DNA from: an uncultured Armatimonadota bacterium | GTDB lineage: Bacteria; Armatimonadota; Armatimonadia; Armatimonadales; Armatimonadaceae | Reading direction: 5' to 3' | DNA length: 64,000 nt | Assembly (NCBI GenBank): GCA_903910385.1 | Contig: CAIVZM010000024.1 | Span: 1-64,000, forward strand | Shown: one piece after another, positions 18,052 to 28,255 of the stretch | How the letters are laid out: every line of letters starts with the position of its first letter | Position numbering within the stretch: position 1 is the first letter of the stretch | Program-made: the position numbers and the translations under genes | Notes under the pieces: model-generated | Database searches by the model: none | Told to the model about the DNA's origin: nothing | The model's input: only the letters and a program-made list of their open reading frames with translations

Positions 18052-18804
18052 ATGATTCGATTCCGCGAAGATATAGAGAATGTATTCCGCAAAGATCCGG
18101 CGGCGCGGAGCGTCTTTGAGGCTCTGACCTATGCTGGGGTGTGGGCGATCTGGTCGCATCGCGTTTCTCACTGTTTGTGGAATCACCGGATGAAATATCT
18201 CGCGCGTGCGCTATCGCAGTGGACACGCTTTACCACCGGGATCGAAATTCATCCTGGAGCGCAGATTGGGCGCCGTTTCTTCATAGACCATGGGATGGGG
18301 GTTGTCATCGGGGAAACCGCCGAAATTGGCGACGATGTTCTGATGTACCATCAGGTAACCCTCGGTGGAACATCGCTGGAGAAAACAAAACGCCATCCGA
18401 CCATTGGCAACAATGTTTTGATCGGCATGGGCGCAAAAGTGATCGGGCCGATCATACTGGGGGATAACGTTCGTGTGGGGGCAAATGCCGTCGTCACCAA
18501 AGATGTCCCCGCTAATTCCACGGTGGTCGGCGTTCCCGCGAAGGTGGTGAAGCGTGACGGCAAATATGTCAATGTAAGTCCAAGCGCGCCGACCAAAGCG
18601 GCCCCGGCAGTGATGGACTCGGCGTTGAATGCCAGTGACCCACAGGAGGAAACGCTTCGACGCCTCCTGGAAGAACTGGAAGCATTGCGTCGTAGAATCG
18701 CCACACTGGAATCGGAAAATGGAAACGCTTTGGGGTCTACATCCCCGGCGACCAATGGCGCAAGCGGCGAATGGGACATCCATGATATTGATGCCGTCGC
18801 CTGA
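18052..18804 (+). CDS. cysE: Serine O-acetyltransferase
   Basis: A 250-residue enzyme that acetylates serine with acetyl-CoA, the first committed step of cysteine synthesis. The N-terminal helical part is followed by a left-handed beta-helix of hexapeptide repeats. It carries [41 protein letters not shown] and [20 protein letters not shown], all standard CysE landmarks with the catalytic His residues. The C-terminal 65 residues form an unusual tail with a short coiled coil ([21 protein letters not shown]) and a polar end. The gene stands alone between the BtuF-like pair and the VanW-family gene. Confidence 0.92.
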   Translation: MIRFREDIENVFRKDPAARSVFEALTYAGVWAIWSHRVSHCLWNHRMKYLARALSQWTRFTTGIEIHPGAQIGRRFFIDHGMGVVIGETAEIGDDVLMYHQVTLGGTSLEKTKRHPTIGNNVLIGMGAKVIGPIILGDNVRVGANAVVTKDVPANSTVVGVPAKVVKRDGKYVNVSPSAPTKAAPAVMDSALNASDPQEETLRRLLEELEALRRRIATLESENGNALGSTSPATNGASGEWDIHDIDAVA

Positions 18805-18947
18805 TTTCGGATGTTTTTGTGATCATGAGCCAGAAATGCTCACAATTTGGTAATAATAAAGCCATAACGCTCAAGTGAGGAATCCTTCCCTGTGTTGAGA
18901 TCGTCCTTTATGAGTAACCATTTGTATTTTGCAATCCTGGAAAGTTT

Positions 18948-18953
18948 TATATT
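18948..18953 (+). promoter_or_regulatory. -10 box TATATT, predicted leaderless GTG start
   Basis: TATATT is followed by five bases and a GTG at 18959. This supports 18959 as the start of the VanW-family gene instead of the in-frame TTG at 18929. Confidence 0.5.
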
Positions 18954-18958
18954 CATCC

Positions 18959-20323
18959 GTGTCACTTACTGAATCTTCCCAAACCATATCGGAACAGATA
19001 AAACAACGACGGTTGAGGGGCGCCGGAATCTGGCGTCTGGCGCTCCTCTGTGGAGCTACTCTCATCATATTGCTGTCGGCATTCGCGGCGATGCGGGTCT
19101 CGGCTGCGCGTAGCCTTCCGGAGGGAGAAAAAATTGTTCCCGGAGTCAAGGTCGCGGACATCTCTGTCGGCGGTTTGAGCGAGTCGGAAGCGATGGAGAA
19201 AGTGCGCACCTGGGCAAAAGGGCGGATGCAGAAGCCGGTAACTCTTATTGCGCCTGTATCCAACCGCAAGTGGAATCTGACACTGGGGGAGTGTGGCGGT
19301 CGTTTCGATTCCGCAGCGGCGGTTCAGGAAGCATTGACTGTCGGACGCGGGGAGACCATCTGGGAGCAGCTGACGCTGGCGGATAGTCCTCGAAATAAAG
19401 TGATAACTCCCAAATTCGCACTGGATGAGAATCAGTTGGAGAAGCGGCTTCGGGAAATAGACCGCAAGGTACGGGTTCCTGCGCGGAATGTCCGGATTCG
19501 GTTGAGTGGGGGAGTAGTAAAGATTCTGGCCTCCGAACGAAATGGAATTCGAGTGGATATCCCGTCAACAAAATCGGCTTTGTTGAACGGCGACCCGCAA
19601 AATCTGCGCGATGGCGGAACAGCAAAACTGGTTATCAGTGAAGAGAAGCCACAGATTACAACCACTGATGTAAGGAAAATCGACACGTTGCTGGCATCGT
19701 ACCGCACGGACTATAGTTCTTCTATTCCCGGACGAAAACATAATGTCGAAATGGCAATCGATCGTCTGAATGCCGCACTTATAGCCGATGGAGATGTATT
19801 TTCCTACAATGACCAAATCGGTGAGCGCACGGAAAGCGAGGGGTGGCAGAACGCCAAAATGTACAAGGACGGAACCGTAGTCGATGGCATGGGCGCGGGA
19901 ATCTGTCAAGTATCTTCGACACTTTATAATGTGGCGCTCCGCGCCGATTTGCCCATAGTGGAACGCGCTCCCCATTCGTTACCAGTACATTATGTTCCTC
20001 CGGGTCGCGATGCGACCGTCGTCTATGGCGCGACGGATTTTCGCTTTCGCAATACTACCGGCGGTCCGATCTATATATCTTCTTCTCGGGATAGCGGCGA
20101 TGTCGTTATCGGAATCTGGGGCAAGAAACCCACAAATCCCCGGCGCGTTCGCCTGATCACCGCTTCTCTGGAAAACTTGCCGGACGGCGGGTATCGGTCA
20201 AAGACTTATAAAGAAGTTACGGATAGTCAGGGGCGCGTCCGTCGGGAATTCCTTTCCACTGATACGTATCATGCGCCAAAGCCCACACCGGAAAGCGACG
20301 GAAAGCCCATGATACGCCGGTAA
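18959..20323 (+). CDS. VanW-family membrane-anchored protein
   Basis: A 454-residue protein with a cytoplasmic N-terminus, one membrane helix (about residues 25-45) and an external region. A peptidoglycan-binding-type (YoaR-like) domain lies around 60-250. It is followed by the VanW domain with GDVFSYNDQIGERT and the invariant GAGICQVSSTLYNVAL. VanW proteins occur with vancomycin-resistance clusters and in many cell-wall contexts, but their biochemical role is not established. The last 60 residues form a G5-like beta segment (YKEVTDSQGRVRREF). The GTG at 18959 is chosen because a -10 box lies five bases before it. No van genes are nearby. Confidence 0.85.
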   Translation: MSLTESSQTISEQIKQRRLRGAGIWRLALLCGATLIILLSAFAAMRVSAARSLPEGEKIVPGVKVADISVGGLSESEAMEKVRTWAKGRMQKPVTLIAPVSNRKWNLTLGECGGRFDSAAAVQEALTVGRGETIWEQLTLADSPRNKVITPKFALDENQLEKRLREIDRKVRVPARNVRIRLSGGVVKILASERNGIRVDIPSTKSALLNGDPQNLRDGGTAKLVISEEKPQITTTDVRKIDTLLASYRTDYSSSIPGRKHNVEMAIDRLNAALIADGDVFSYNDQIGERTESEGWQNAKMYKDGTVVDGMGAGICQVSSTLYNVALRADLPIVERAPHSLPVHYVPPGRDATVVYGATDFRFRNTTGGPIYISSSRDSGDVVIGIWGKKPTNPRRVRLITASLENLPDGGYRSKTYKEVTDSQGRVRREFLSTDTYHAPKPTPESDGKPMIRR

Positions 20324-20426
20324 ATCCGGTATGCGCGTATTTAAAGCAATCTCAAGCCCAGCTGGTAAAAGACATTTCTGAAGATTCGGTGCAATGCTCG
20401 CTTGCGCGTTTTCCAGTACAAAGCGG

Positions 20427-20432
20427 TAAAAT
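20427..20432 (+). promoter_or_regulatory. -10 box TAAAAT, predicted leaderless start of nadA
   Basis: TAAAAT is followed by six bases and the ATG at 20439. TTGCGC at 20402-20407 lies 19 bases upstream as a possible -35. Confidence 0.55.
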
Positions 20433-20438
20433 AGACTT

Positions 20439-21488
<1,050 letters not shown>

Positions 21489-21540
21489 CATCCCGCCTTT
21501 TGCTCTTGCTGAATCCGTTGTATTGCGTCATCGGGTGGAA

Positions 21541-22656
21541 TTAAGGGGCGACTTGAGCTATCGTTTGTGGTTTCACTCGTCGGGCGGGATTGGCAGGGTC
21601 TCGCATGACGATATAGCCGGATTTCCGATATTCCCATTCCGCGCCTTTGTAAGTCTCGGTCAGTGAGTCCAGCGCTTCTCCCAGAGTGATGTTCCGTAAA
21701 TCGACATTCGCTCGTTCAGAAGTAGATAGGGCGACATCGGCGACGAAAGGGAATTTATACTGTTGATGGAGCAACCGCATAACCCGGGAAAGGGTGACTC
21801 CCCGCGCTTGAAGATTCACTTTGATCTGCAACTGCGGCTTTTGACGCGCCTGTTTGAGCGGGATTTCTTCTTTGACCGGCGCATACGCCAGCCGTTGGTT
21901 TTCCGCTCCTACTCCAGATTTACTGTCCGATTTCCCCTTCTGGTAGTCATTGAAAGACCATGCCATGGTTCCCCAGTCCGGTAAATAGAGTGTAACGAAA
22001 AACTCGGCGAACTTTCCCGGATGATATATTTTTAACTGAAATTTGCTTTGATTCAGTTGGCTCAGAGGGAATGGGTTATCATCCCCCTTTTGCAAATCCG
22101 CCTGATTGACAGTATCGGCCATTTTTCGCACGGCATCATACATTGATGCTGGCAGAGCTGTAATGGGAAATGACTGCCCTTGCGAAAGGCTTTGTTGCAT
22201 TTCTTGTGGAAGGTCGTCGTACCCCTTGATGAAGGGCATGCCGGATTGAAAGCGCTTTTCTTCGAATTCATTTCTGGGTAAATAGATGCTAAATTCATGA
22301 AGCGAAGTCAAGAGGGCATAGGCGCCCTTTTCGTCCTTTTCCCAACGCAATAGCCATAAGGCGGCGACGGCGTCCATTGCGGCGGCTACAGTGCTGGCTC
22401 CACCTATAACAATTCCGGTTCTGTTGAACTCCGTTGCTGAAGAATAGAGACGAACCCTGGACGCTTGATAGACAATGGGAAATAGTCGAGTAAGGTACAT
22501 TTGCCTGTCGGGTTGAGTCAACAAAGCCGATAAGCGTTTATCTGAGGTAAGTAGTGAGCGTGCGCTTTCCGCTTGCGCTGAGGCGGGTTTTACAGGAATT
22601 AAGGTGAGTACAACTTCGATGACAATAGCCAGAAAGACGGCAAGAGGATATTTCAT
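21541..22656 (-). CDS. Secreted protein with a C-terminal STN-like domain
   Basis: A 371-residue exported protein. A signal peptide ends near PASAQA (residue 28). The central 220 residues match nothing I recognise. The C-terminal region from about residue 280 (GVTLSRVMRLLHQQYKFPFV, VDLRNITLGEALDSL, then GYIVMRDP) has the secretin/TonB short N-terminal (STN) fold seen at the front of secretins and TonB receptors. Here it sits at the end of a protein with no barrel. It may be a periplasmic adaptor or lineage-specific assembly factor. No secretion operon is nearby. Confidence 0.6.
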   Translation of the reverse strand: MKYPLAVFLAIVIEVVLTLIPVKPASAQAESARSLLTSDKRLSALLTQPDRQMYLTRLFPIVYQASRVRLYSSATEFNRTGIVIGGASTVAAAMDAVAALWLLRWEKDEKGAYALLTSLHEFSIYLPRNEFEEKRFQSGMPFIKGYDDLPQEMQQSLSQGQSFPITALPASMYDAVRKMADTVNQADLQKGDDNPFPLSQLNQSKFQLKIYHPGKFAEFFVTLYLPDWGTMAWSFNDYQKGKSDSKSGVGAENQRLAYAPVKEEIPLKQARQKPQLQIKVNLQARGVTLSRVMRLLHQQYKFPFVADVALSTSERANVDLRNITLGEALDSLTETYKGAEWEYRKSGYIVMRDPANPARRVKPQTIAQVAP

Positions 22657-22760
22657 GGTTAATCTCTAAGCAACTATGCTTGTTCAATAAAGAAAGAATG
22701 ATTTCACAATAGAATTCGATTATATGGGACGGCAGTCAACCGTCCCAAATTAAAACATTG

Positions 22761-23174
22761 TCAAATCGGGTTCGTGATTGATGTCTTAGGGTCGTAGACG
22801 ATAGGTTCACGAGAACCACCTCCCGGATCAGCAACATAAATGTCCAGACGGTAAGCAGGACTGGGATTAAACTGCTTACTACTGGCATCACTGGCAGGGG
22901 AAACACTATAGAAACGAGGGGGGAATACGTCACTTCCGTAAGTTTGGCTACTGGAGTACCATACGGCACATTTGGCAACACCTTGGAATCCTGATGTAGA
23001 CCAGGTCATGTTGTAGTCCCAGGTGACCGTATCACCCATGTAATACCCGTTTATCGGACTATACTTTTTTGTCGCCTTGAAAGTAGTGATAGTACACTGT
23101 GCGGCGTAGGATGTAGACCACATCACCAAAAATGCATAAATGGTTCCTATGCAAGGTAAAGCAAAACGCATCAT
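22761..23174 (-). CDS. Small secreted protein, unknown function
   Basis: A 137-residue protein with a signal peptide (MMRFALPCIGTIYAFLVM, cleavage near SYAAQ). The mature part has two Cys (QCTIT and AKCAVWY) that could form a disulfide, and many aromatic and Ser/Thr residues, suggesting a small beta-sandwich. Two adjacent ATGs (23174 and 23171) are possible starts. GGGAAA precedes them. A run of ten G (C on the coding strand) lies 17-27 bases upstream. The family is not recognised. Confidence 0.55.
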   Translation of the reverse strand: MMRFALPCIGTIYAFLVMWSTSYAAQCTITTFKATKKYSPINGYYMGDTVTWDYNMTWSTSGFQGVAKCAVWYSSSQTYGSDVFPPRFYSVSPASDASSKQFNPSPAYRLDIYVADPGGGSREPIVYDPKTSITNPI

Positions 23175-23191
23175 TTTCCCAACACTATTGT

Positions 23192-23201
23192 GGGGGGGGG
23201 G
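23192..23201 (-). repeat. Ten-base homopolymer upstream of a secreted-protein gene
   Basis: Ten consecutive G on the plus strand lie directly before a CACAAT sequence and the start of the 22761-23174 gene, in what would be the promoter spacer on the minus strand. Such runs can change length by slippage. Confidence 0.6.
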
Positions 23202-23261
23202 AGAAAACATTGATTAAACTCCTTTACGAGGTTATAGATGGCATTATCTCAAGACCAACAG

Positions 23262-23297
23262 GTTGTAGACAATCTGTGTCCAACCTATGTCTATAAC
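23262..23297. repeat. Imperfect inverted repeat in a 248-base gap
   Basis: GTTGTAGACA and TGTCTATAAC form 10-base arms (nine pairs) around a 16-base loop. The gap 23211-23458 is AT-rich and holds no gene that I can see. The repeat could be an operator or part of a transcript end. Confidence 0.35.
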
Positions 23298-23411
23298 ATA
23301 AAGCACCTTTTGATGTTTGTCAAGCGGTGTTCATAAATTAATGTTTGAAAATGATTTTGTAGATAATCAGTATGTAGGCTCTATCGTTCTAACAACATAA
23401 TGGAACAATTC

Positions 23412-23433
23412 CGGGCACATAAAAATGCGCCCG
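23412..23433 (-). terminator. Possible terminator after the 23459 gene
   Basis: CGGGC-CAT and ATG-GCCCG arms with one internal mismatch lie 26 bases beyond the stop of the minus-strand membrane-protein gene. The U-tract is weak. Confidence 0.35.
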
Positions 23434-23458
23434 AAAGAGTTTTAAAGGTAAAGCGGAA

Positions 23459-23857
23459 TCAACGGAAGGAGTTGCGCACATCCGGGCGGGTGATGTAGTA
23501 GAAGATCAGACCGGGGATGATCAGACCGAAGATCGCCCAGAAATTGCCGTTGAGCAATCCCATAACCGGGTTGATCAGCGAAAAAGCGGCGCTTATCGCC
23601 GCTAGGAGCCACGCCCATTTCTGACGACCGAACAAACCAAAACCGACGATAATCTGGACGACTCCGGTAATCATGCCCAGTAACCCGCCTCCGAACGCGC
23701 TGCCGCCCCAAGCGCGGATCGTGGACTCCATAGACAGAAGTCCGCCTAACCAACCGACTCCGCCGACCCCTGCCATGATCATTCCCCAAAGAATGCCCCA
23801 GAGACCCGATAAAATCGATAGTATCGCTAACACGATCATGCCAATTGGTAATGCCAT
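23459..23857 (-). CDS. Small four-helix membrane protein
   Basis: A 132-residue Gly-rich membrane protein with about four hydrophobic helices (residues 5-30, 55-75, 80-100, 105-122) and a short charged C-terminus (RPDVRNSFR). The third helix region has FGRQKWAWLLAAISAAFSL, a pattern common in small integral membrane proteins of unknown role. AAAGG lies about eight bases before the ATG. It stands alone, and no function can be suggested. Confidence 0.55.
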   Translation of the reverse strand: MALPIGMIVLAILSILSGLWGILWGMIMAGVGGVGWLGGLLSMESTIRAWGGSAFGGGLLGMITGVVQIIVGFGLFGRQKWAWLLAAISAAFSLINPVMGLLNGNFWAIFGLIIPGLIFYYITRPDVRNSFR

Positions 23858-24118
23858 AGTTATGCCTTTCTATTGGGCGCAATCGCGCCTGCTACACCAC
23901 CAATTCCACATGGAATTTGGCAAATCCTTTAAAAGCAAACCTACGCTATGGCAACACTATCAATGGGAAACACCGATTGAAACGGCGGTTTCACAGTGCT
24001 AATACCAGGGAATCGTAACGGTCAGAAAGAGAGAGACCCTACCGTTTCCGAATGTGGAACCATGAGATCAGTGTAGGATTTACTCTAAAAAGAAAATAGC
24101 GATTGAAGAGAGGCAAGA

Positions 24119-24850
24119 ATGTGCGGTCGGTTTACACAACAGCAGGATTCGACGTCGATTGTCGAACGATTTGCAGTCAGCGGCGTTATATTTGATGCGG
24201 TTCCTCGTTACAATATCGCGCCCACGCAACCGGTATCAGCGATCCTGGCGGAAGCGGACACCGGAGAACGTTTTCTGGATATGTTGCGATGGGGACTGGT
24301 TCCGTTCTGGGCGAAGGATATCGCCATCGGGAATAAGATGATCAATGCCCGCGCAGAAACCGTGGCGGAAAAACCCTCCTTTCGGACGCCGTTCAAGCGT
24401 CGACGCTGCCTGATTCCTACCGACGGCTTTTACGAATGGGATAAAAAAGGAGGAACCCGCCAACCCTATCACTTCCGCCGAAAGGATGGCGAACTCTTCG
24501 GATTTGCCGGTCTTTGGGATGAATGGACTGCGCCCGATGGCTCTCCGCTCCGCACCTGCACGATCCTGACGACAACCGCAAATCCTGTCGTCGCGCCGTA
24601 CCATGACCGGATGCCTGTCATATTGACATCGCCGGACGTGGAGTCCTTCTGGCTGGATCCATCGATCACGGAACCGGTAGCGCTCGAACCTCTTCTGGTT
24701 CCCTATCCCCCGGAATGGATGGAGGCGATTCCCGTCTCTAAGCGCGTCAATTCCCCGGTCAATGAAGATTCCGACCTGGTGACGAATATTCGTAACAGCA
24801 TCTCAACTATTCCGCAAAGGCATAGCAATGAATTTCCAGCGCACAGGTAA
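24119..24850 (+). CDS. SRAP-domain protein (HMCES/YedK family)
   Basis: A 243-residue protein of the SOS-response-associated peptidase family. These proteins shield abasic sites in single-stranded DNA by forming a thiazolidine crosslink through Cys2. Visible landmarks are Met-Cys2-Gly-Arg-Phe at the N-terminus, NARAETV, the Glu in GFYEWDKKG and the His in APYHDRMPVIL, which form the active site. Start choice is secure because Cys must be residue 2 after Met removal. GAGAGG lies upstream. The 24001-24118 leader contains short hairpins but no clear SOS box. Confidence 0.92.
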   Translation: MCGRFTQQQDSTSIVERFAVSGVIFDAVPRYNIAPTQPVSAILAEADTGERFLDMLRWGLVPFWAKDIAIGNKMINARAETVAEKPSFRTPFKRRRCLIPTDGFYEWDKKGGTRQPYHFRRKDGELFGFAGLWDEWTAPDGSPLRTCTILTTTANPVVAPYHDRMPVILTSPDVESFWLDPSITEPVALEPLLVPYPPEWMEAIPVSKRVNSPVNEDSDLVTNIRNSISTIPQRHSNEFPAHR

Positions 24851-24888
24851 CTTTCACCGGTTTCGAGGTGTCCATTTTCTGTACTGAC

Positions 24889-25362
24889 ATGGAAACTATT
24901 GAACTGAATCCTGAATTAGAACGTGGGTTGCAACAATCCTTCCTCCTGCTCATTCGCAAGCAATTCGATGAAGCATCCGAGATGCTGGAAGCGTTAAACG
25001 CAACCTATCCGAACAATGCCGATATCATCGCGCTTCGTGAAAAGGTAGCCAAGGCGGAACGCGAGTGGCGAGTGGAGATCGACCGGGCGCACTGGGGCGG
25101 TTTGTTCCGAATTCCTCCCCAGGCCATGTTGATTACCGGGTTGGCATTGTTCTTGATCGGCGGTACGGGATTAATTCATGCGATCCCGGTGTTCCAGCGG
25201 GACGGTTGGAACGGCGTCGTTGAATCGCGAGGGAAGTCTGGATATGTCTCGCGCTATGCCATGAAGGATTGGCTCTGGTACAACGGTCTTGCTGGGGCAT
25301 TCGGCGTGGTCGCTATCGGCGCCGCCGCATACGCCGGAGTCTCATGGCGAGATTTCGAATAA
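24889..25362 (+). CDS. TPR-like protein with two membrane helices
   Basis: A 157-residue protein. The first 60 residues resemble one tetratricopeptide pair (LLIRKQFDEASEMLEALN, then YPNNADIIALREKV). Two membrane helices follow, near residues 78-98 and 128-148, separated by an external loop. The in-frame GTG at 24868 would add seven residues. The ATG at 24889 is preferred because the extension is not TPR-like. It follows the SRAP gene in the same direction. The role is unknown, and a membrane-anchored adaptor is one possibility. Confidence 0.55.
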   Translation: METIELNPELERGLQQSFLLLIRKQFDEASEMLEALNATYPNNADIIALREKVAKAEREWRVEIDRAHWGGLFRIPPQAMLITGLALFLIGGTGLIHAIPVFQRDGWNGVVESRGKSGYVSRYAMKDWLWYNGLAGAFGVVAIGAAAYAGVSWRDFE

Positions 25363-25414
25363 GCTCCTTACCGCTCTCGATGACTGTACATTCAATCCAC
25401 TGGTGACTTCATAG

Positions 25415-25447
25415 CGAAAGCCCCGGAGGGAATCTCCGGGGCTTTCG
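25415..25447. terminator. Bidirectional terminator between convergent genes
   Basis: A perfect 14-bp stem, CGAAAGCCCCGGAG, with a 5-base loop lies between the ends of the 24889 gene (plus) and the 25483 gene (minus). The AAAG/CTTT ends suit termination in both directions. Confidence 0.8.
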
Positions 25448-25482
25448 TATCAATCCCATGTATACCTGTCGTTCACATCTGT

Positions 25483-26817
25483 TCAATACAGGTTTAATCC
25501 CGCCACAATGTCCCCTCTGCTTTCGAGACGTACATGATATCTCTGGGGGGAGTCCTGTTTGATAGCATCCCCGTTCGCTTCGCGGAGGTTGATGATTTCC
25601 TGTCCGTCGTTATCGACGCCATCGGGACCGATGCTATAGGCATACGATTTTTCATTGTCAAACCGGTAACGCATCGGTATCGCGCCATTACTGCTGAAAG
25701 GATCGACCGGGACTTGCACCAGGTATTTCTCTGTTATCAGCGTATCCAGATTGGCGGGGAATGCGCCGTGATCCGCTTTGTACGCTCGCAATGCCAGAGT
25801 GACGGTGAGAAGTCGCATTAGCGCCTGATCGACATCGTCTTTCCATCCTGCCTGAGAAAATACCGGTATCAAAGTTGTGGAAATCAGGTCATCGGGCAGG
25901 GTAGGAAGCGTGTCACGAAGAGCGTAAGGTTTCTTGTAGAGTTCGATGATTTGATCCATGTAGGCGTTATAGCGGGATATGATGGAGCGTTTCGGGTAAC
26001 GGAACAGAAACATTTGCTGATTCACACGAAGAACCCAATCGGCGGGAAGCGAAGGTTGGTTATCCTCCGAATCCGCTATCTGGTCGGTATGTGTCAGTTC
26101 CCAAACGGATTTCGGATCGTTGAAAAGCTGAGGTAGGGAGATTTGCGCCTCACTCTTTTCATTTGTGAAGATGTCGGACAAGGGAACTTTCTTCTTCATG
26201 AGTTCCTCCATCTTTTGCGTTCCCAATTTCAGCGATTGGCTATCCCATTGATCTATACGTTTCCAGATTTGTTTGCGACCAATCGCCTCACAGGCGAAAC
26301 CGACCAGAAGCTCGATAATCGATCCGCCATTGGGCATCTGGATACCAACTTGAATAGCATCGATATAGGAGTTGATCGCGCCGGTTTTGTCTCCCATTTC
26401 GAATCGTACTTCGCCTTCATCTGAGAACTGACGCGCCAGCGCCCGGAATTTCGCCCAGGAACGATTGACCTCAATGTTATCCTGACGGGGAGCCAGATAT
26501 TGTTGCGTCAGGGCAAATCGCGCCAATTGCAACCCTTCTGCGTTCTCCGCTAATGCCGCCTGACGTTCGGCGAGGGGAGGAAGCTTTTGGCGCTGATCTA
26601 TCGTCGTTGAACCGTGAATATCACGCAGTTTCGGAAACGCTTTTAAATAAGAATCGTAGGCGTTCGGCGAAGGGATAATGCGCTCCGGCAAATGAACCGG
26701 CGCATCTACATTGGAATAGTATATTCTTCCAGCCAATGCTCCGGCTATCGCGCATCCCGTTATTAGACCGAGTCGTTGTGTGATAAATCGCATTGTTCTG
26801 TTCTCACGTGAGCTCAT
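25483..26817 (-). CDS. Membrane-anchored protein with pseudopilin-like C-terminus
   Basis: A 444-residue protein with one N-terminal helix (about residues 12-32) and a large external part. The first 300 residues are helical and match nothing I recognise (the ALTQQYLAPRQ and EVRFEMGDKTGAINSY segment suggests a helical repeat). The C-terminal region resembles the end of GspG-type pseudopilins: LALRAYKADHGAFPANLDTL followed by PVDPFSSNG and YSIGPDGVDNDGQE. ATG 26817 has AGGAA eight bases upstream. ATG 26793 is an alternative. It is divergent from the propeller gene. A cell-surface or secretion-linked role is a guess. Confidence 0.55.
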   Translation of the reverse strand: MSSRENRTMRFITQRLGLITGCAIAGALAGRIYYSNVDAPVHLPERIIPSPNAYDSYLKAFPKLRDIHGSTTIDQRQKLPPLAERQAALAENAEGLQLARFALTQQYLAPRQDNIEVNRSWAKFRALARQFSDEGEVRFEMGDKTGAINSYIDAIQVGIQMPNGGSIIELLVGFACEAIGRKQIWKRIDQWDSQSLKLGTQKMEELMKKKVPLSDIFTNEKSEAQISLPQLFNDPKSVWELTHTDQIADSEDNQPSLPADWVLRVNQQMFLFRYPKRSIISRYNAYMDQIIELYKKPYALRDTLPTLPDDLISTTLIPVFSQAGWKDDVDQALMRLLTVTLALRAYKADHGAFPANLDTLITEKYLVQVPVDPFSSNGAIPMRYRFDNEKSYAYSIGPDGVDNDGQEIINLREANGDAIKQDSPQRYHVRLESRGDIVAGLNLY

Positions 26818-26889
26818 GGAGCATTCCTGCGTTGATTGTTCTGTGCCTGTGCGTTATGATTAATAGTGTATTTAAGGAGAAACCGTCGC

Positions 26890-28095
26890 TTGCTCCCAAA
26901 TTCGATAATCATAAGACGTTCAACCGCCTTCATCCGTTACGCTTTGCCTTGCCTATTTTGTGCGTGGTTCATTGCCCTATTGCCGCGAACTGTATTGGCG
27001 CAAGCCCCGATCATCGTAGAAACTACCGGACAGTCGAAACCGACAACCATTACTGCTACCAAACCAAAGCCGAACCCATTGCCTCCGCCCAAACCGGCGG
27101 AGCCGCGTTTCGTCCCGCCGCGAATGCTCTGGAAAACGCTGGTGCAACCTGTTGAGGGTGGGACTATCTACAACGGGGACGCTCTCTATCTCGGAGGTGG
27201 AACAAGCCTTTATAAACTGGATAGTGATGGTCGAACACAGTGGACTGTACAGGTCGGCGAGCAACGTTCGACAGCGGCATTTGATGATCGCAGAGTGTTT
27301 TTTGGCAATGAGAAGGGGATTCTTTACGCGTTTACGCAACGCTCCGGGACACCCCTGTGGCAATTCGCGTCGGAATCCGGCGCCGCGATTCAGAATCCTC
27401 CTGCCGTTGGTGCAGGTCATGTTTTTGTGGAATGCCTGGATAACAATATCTATGCGTTGAATGCCGGAAACGGGCAACTGGTGTGGAAATACACCCGGGC
27501 GGATGGCGCAATGGGATATTCCGCTCCTATTTACGACGATAAAGCTGTTTATGTTGCGGGTGAGACGACGCTTTATAAACTGGACGCTATCACTGGTAAA
27601 GAACTCTGGAAAGCGTACGTTGGCGGTAAATCGCTCTCGACTCCTGCTTTGACGGATACCATGGTGATCGTCGGTGGTGACGGAACCGGAGTTACCGCTT
27701 TCGCACGCGATTCCGGCAAAGTTATCTGGAATTTCAGCGGAAAAATCGATAACGACGGGTTTGGTGCTCCATTGGTTGTAGCGAATCGCGTCTATGTCGG
27801 AACCTATCAGCGGAATCTTTATGCGCTGGATACATTGAATGGAGCCCCGAGGTGGACAGGGAAACTTACCGGTTCCTCGCTGACCCGCCCGACACTGGAC
27901 GCTCGTCGCAACATTCTATATCTCACCTGCCTGACCTACCGGGGAGAGCCTTCCGCCGTGGGATTTTCTACTGTAACGGGGCGTCGTGTCTGGGACTACA
28001 GTCTCGATGTGGTCACTGGCGCTCCTCTGGTCGTCGGTGATCGCCTGTATATCGGTTCCACTAATGGATACCTATATGCCTTCAGTCTGAAGTAG
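26890..28095 (+). CDS. Secreted PQQ-type beta-propeller protein
   Basis: A 401-residue exported protein with a signal peptide ending near TVLAQA, a Pro/Lys-rich linker (PKPNPLPPPKPAEP) and an eight-bladed propeller with repeated units of the type LYKLDAITGKELW. These resemble BamB and PQQ-dehydrogenase-like domains. It lacks dehydrogenase catalytic residues, so it is likely a scaffold or sensor rather than an enzyme. A strong AAGGAGA nine bases before TTG 26890 argues for that start. GTG 26866 would add eight residues. It is divergent from the 25483 gene. Confidence 0.7.
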   Translation: MLPNSIIIRRSTAFIRYALPCLFCAWFIALLPRTVLAQAPIIVETTGQSKPTTITATKPKPNPLPPPKPAEPRFVPPRMLWKTLVQPVEGGTIYNGDALYLGGGTSLYKLDSDGRTQWTVQVGEQRSTAAFDDRRVFFGNEKGILYAFTQRSGTPLWQFASESGAAIQNPPAVGAGHVFVECLDNNIYALNAGNGQLVWKYTRADGAMGYSAPIYDDKAVYVAGETTLYKLDAITGKELWKAYVGGKSLSTPALTDTMVIVGGDGTGVTAFARDSGKVIWNFSGKIDNDGFGAPLVVANRVYVGTYQRNLYALDTLNGAPRWTGKLTGSSLTRPTLDARRNILYLTCLTYRGEPSAVGFSTVTGRRVWDYSLDVVTGAPLVVGDRLYIGSTNGYLYAFSLK

Positions 28096-28123
28096 GTTCG
28101 AGCGCTGATCCGCCTATTCCTTG

Positions 28124-28129
28124 TAAAAT
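28124..28129 (+). promoter_or_regulatory. -10 box TAAAAT upstream of the MFS gene
   Basis: TAAAAT is followed by seven bases and an ATG at 28137 that opens a frame of only seven codons. The MFS gene starts 119 bases further on, so this is probably its promoter with a longer leader. Confidence 0.4.
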
Positions 28130-28255
28130 AGGACTTATGACACAAACCAGAATTGTTTAAAACCGCTATACTCAATCACAATATACGTTGGCGCTTGGGC
28201 GGGCTGACGTTGTTTTAACGACGTTTTGGGGATTGTGCCCGGAGATGGTAAGAAG

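Noticed and set aside
28137-28160. Seven-codon frame after a TAAAAT box, as a regulatory leader peptide
   Set aside because: No repeated regulatory codons and no attenuator hairpin pair were seen. The box is listed only as a promoter.
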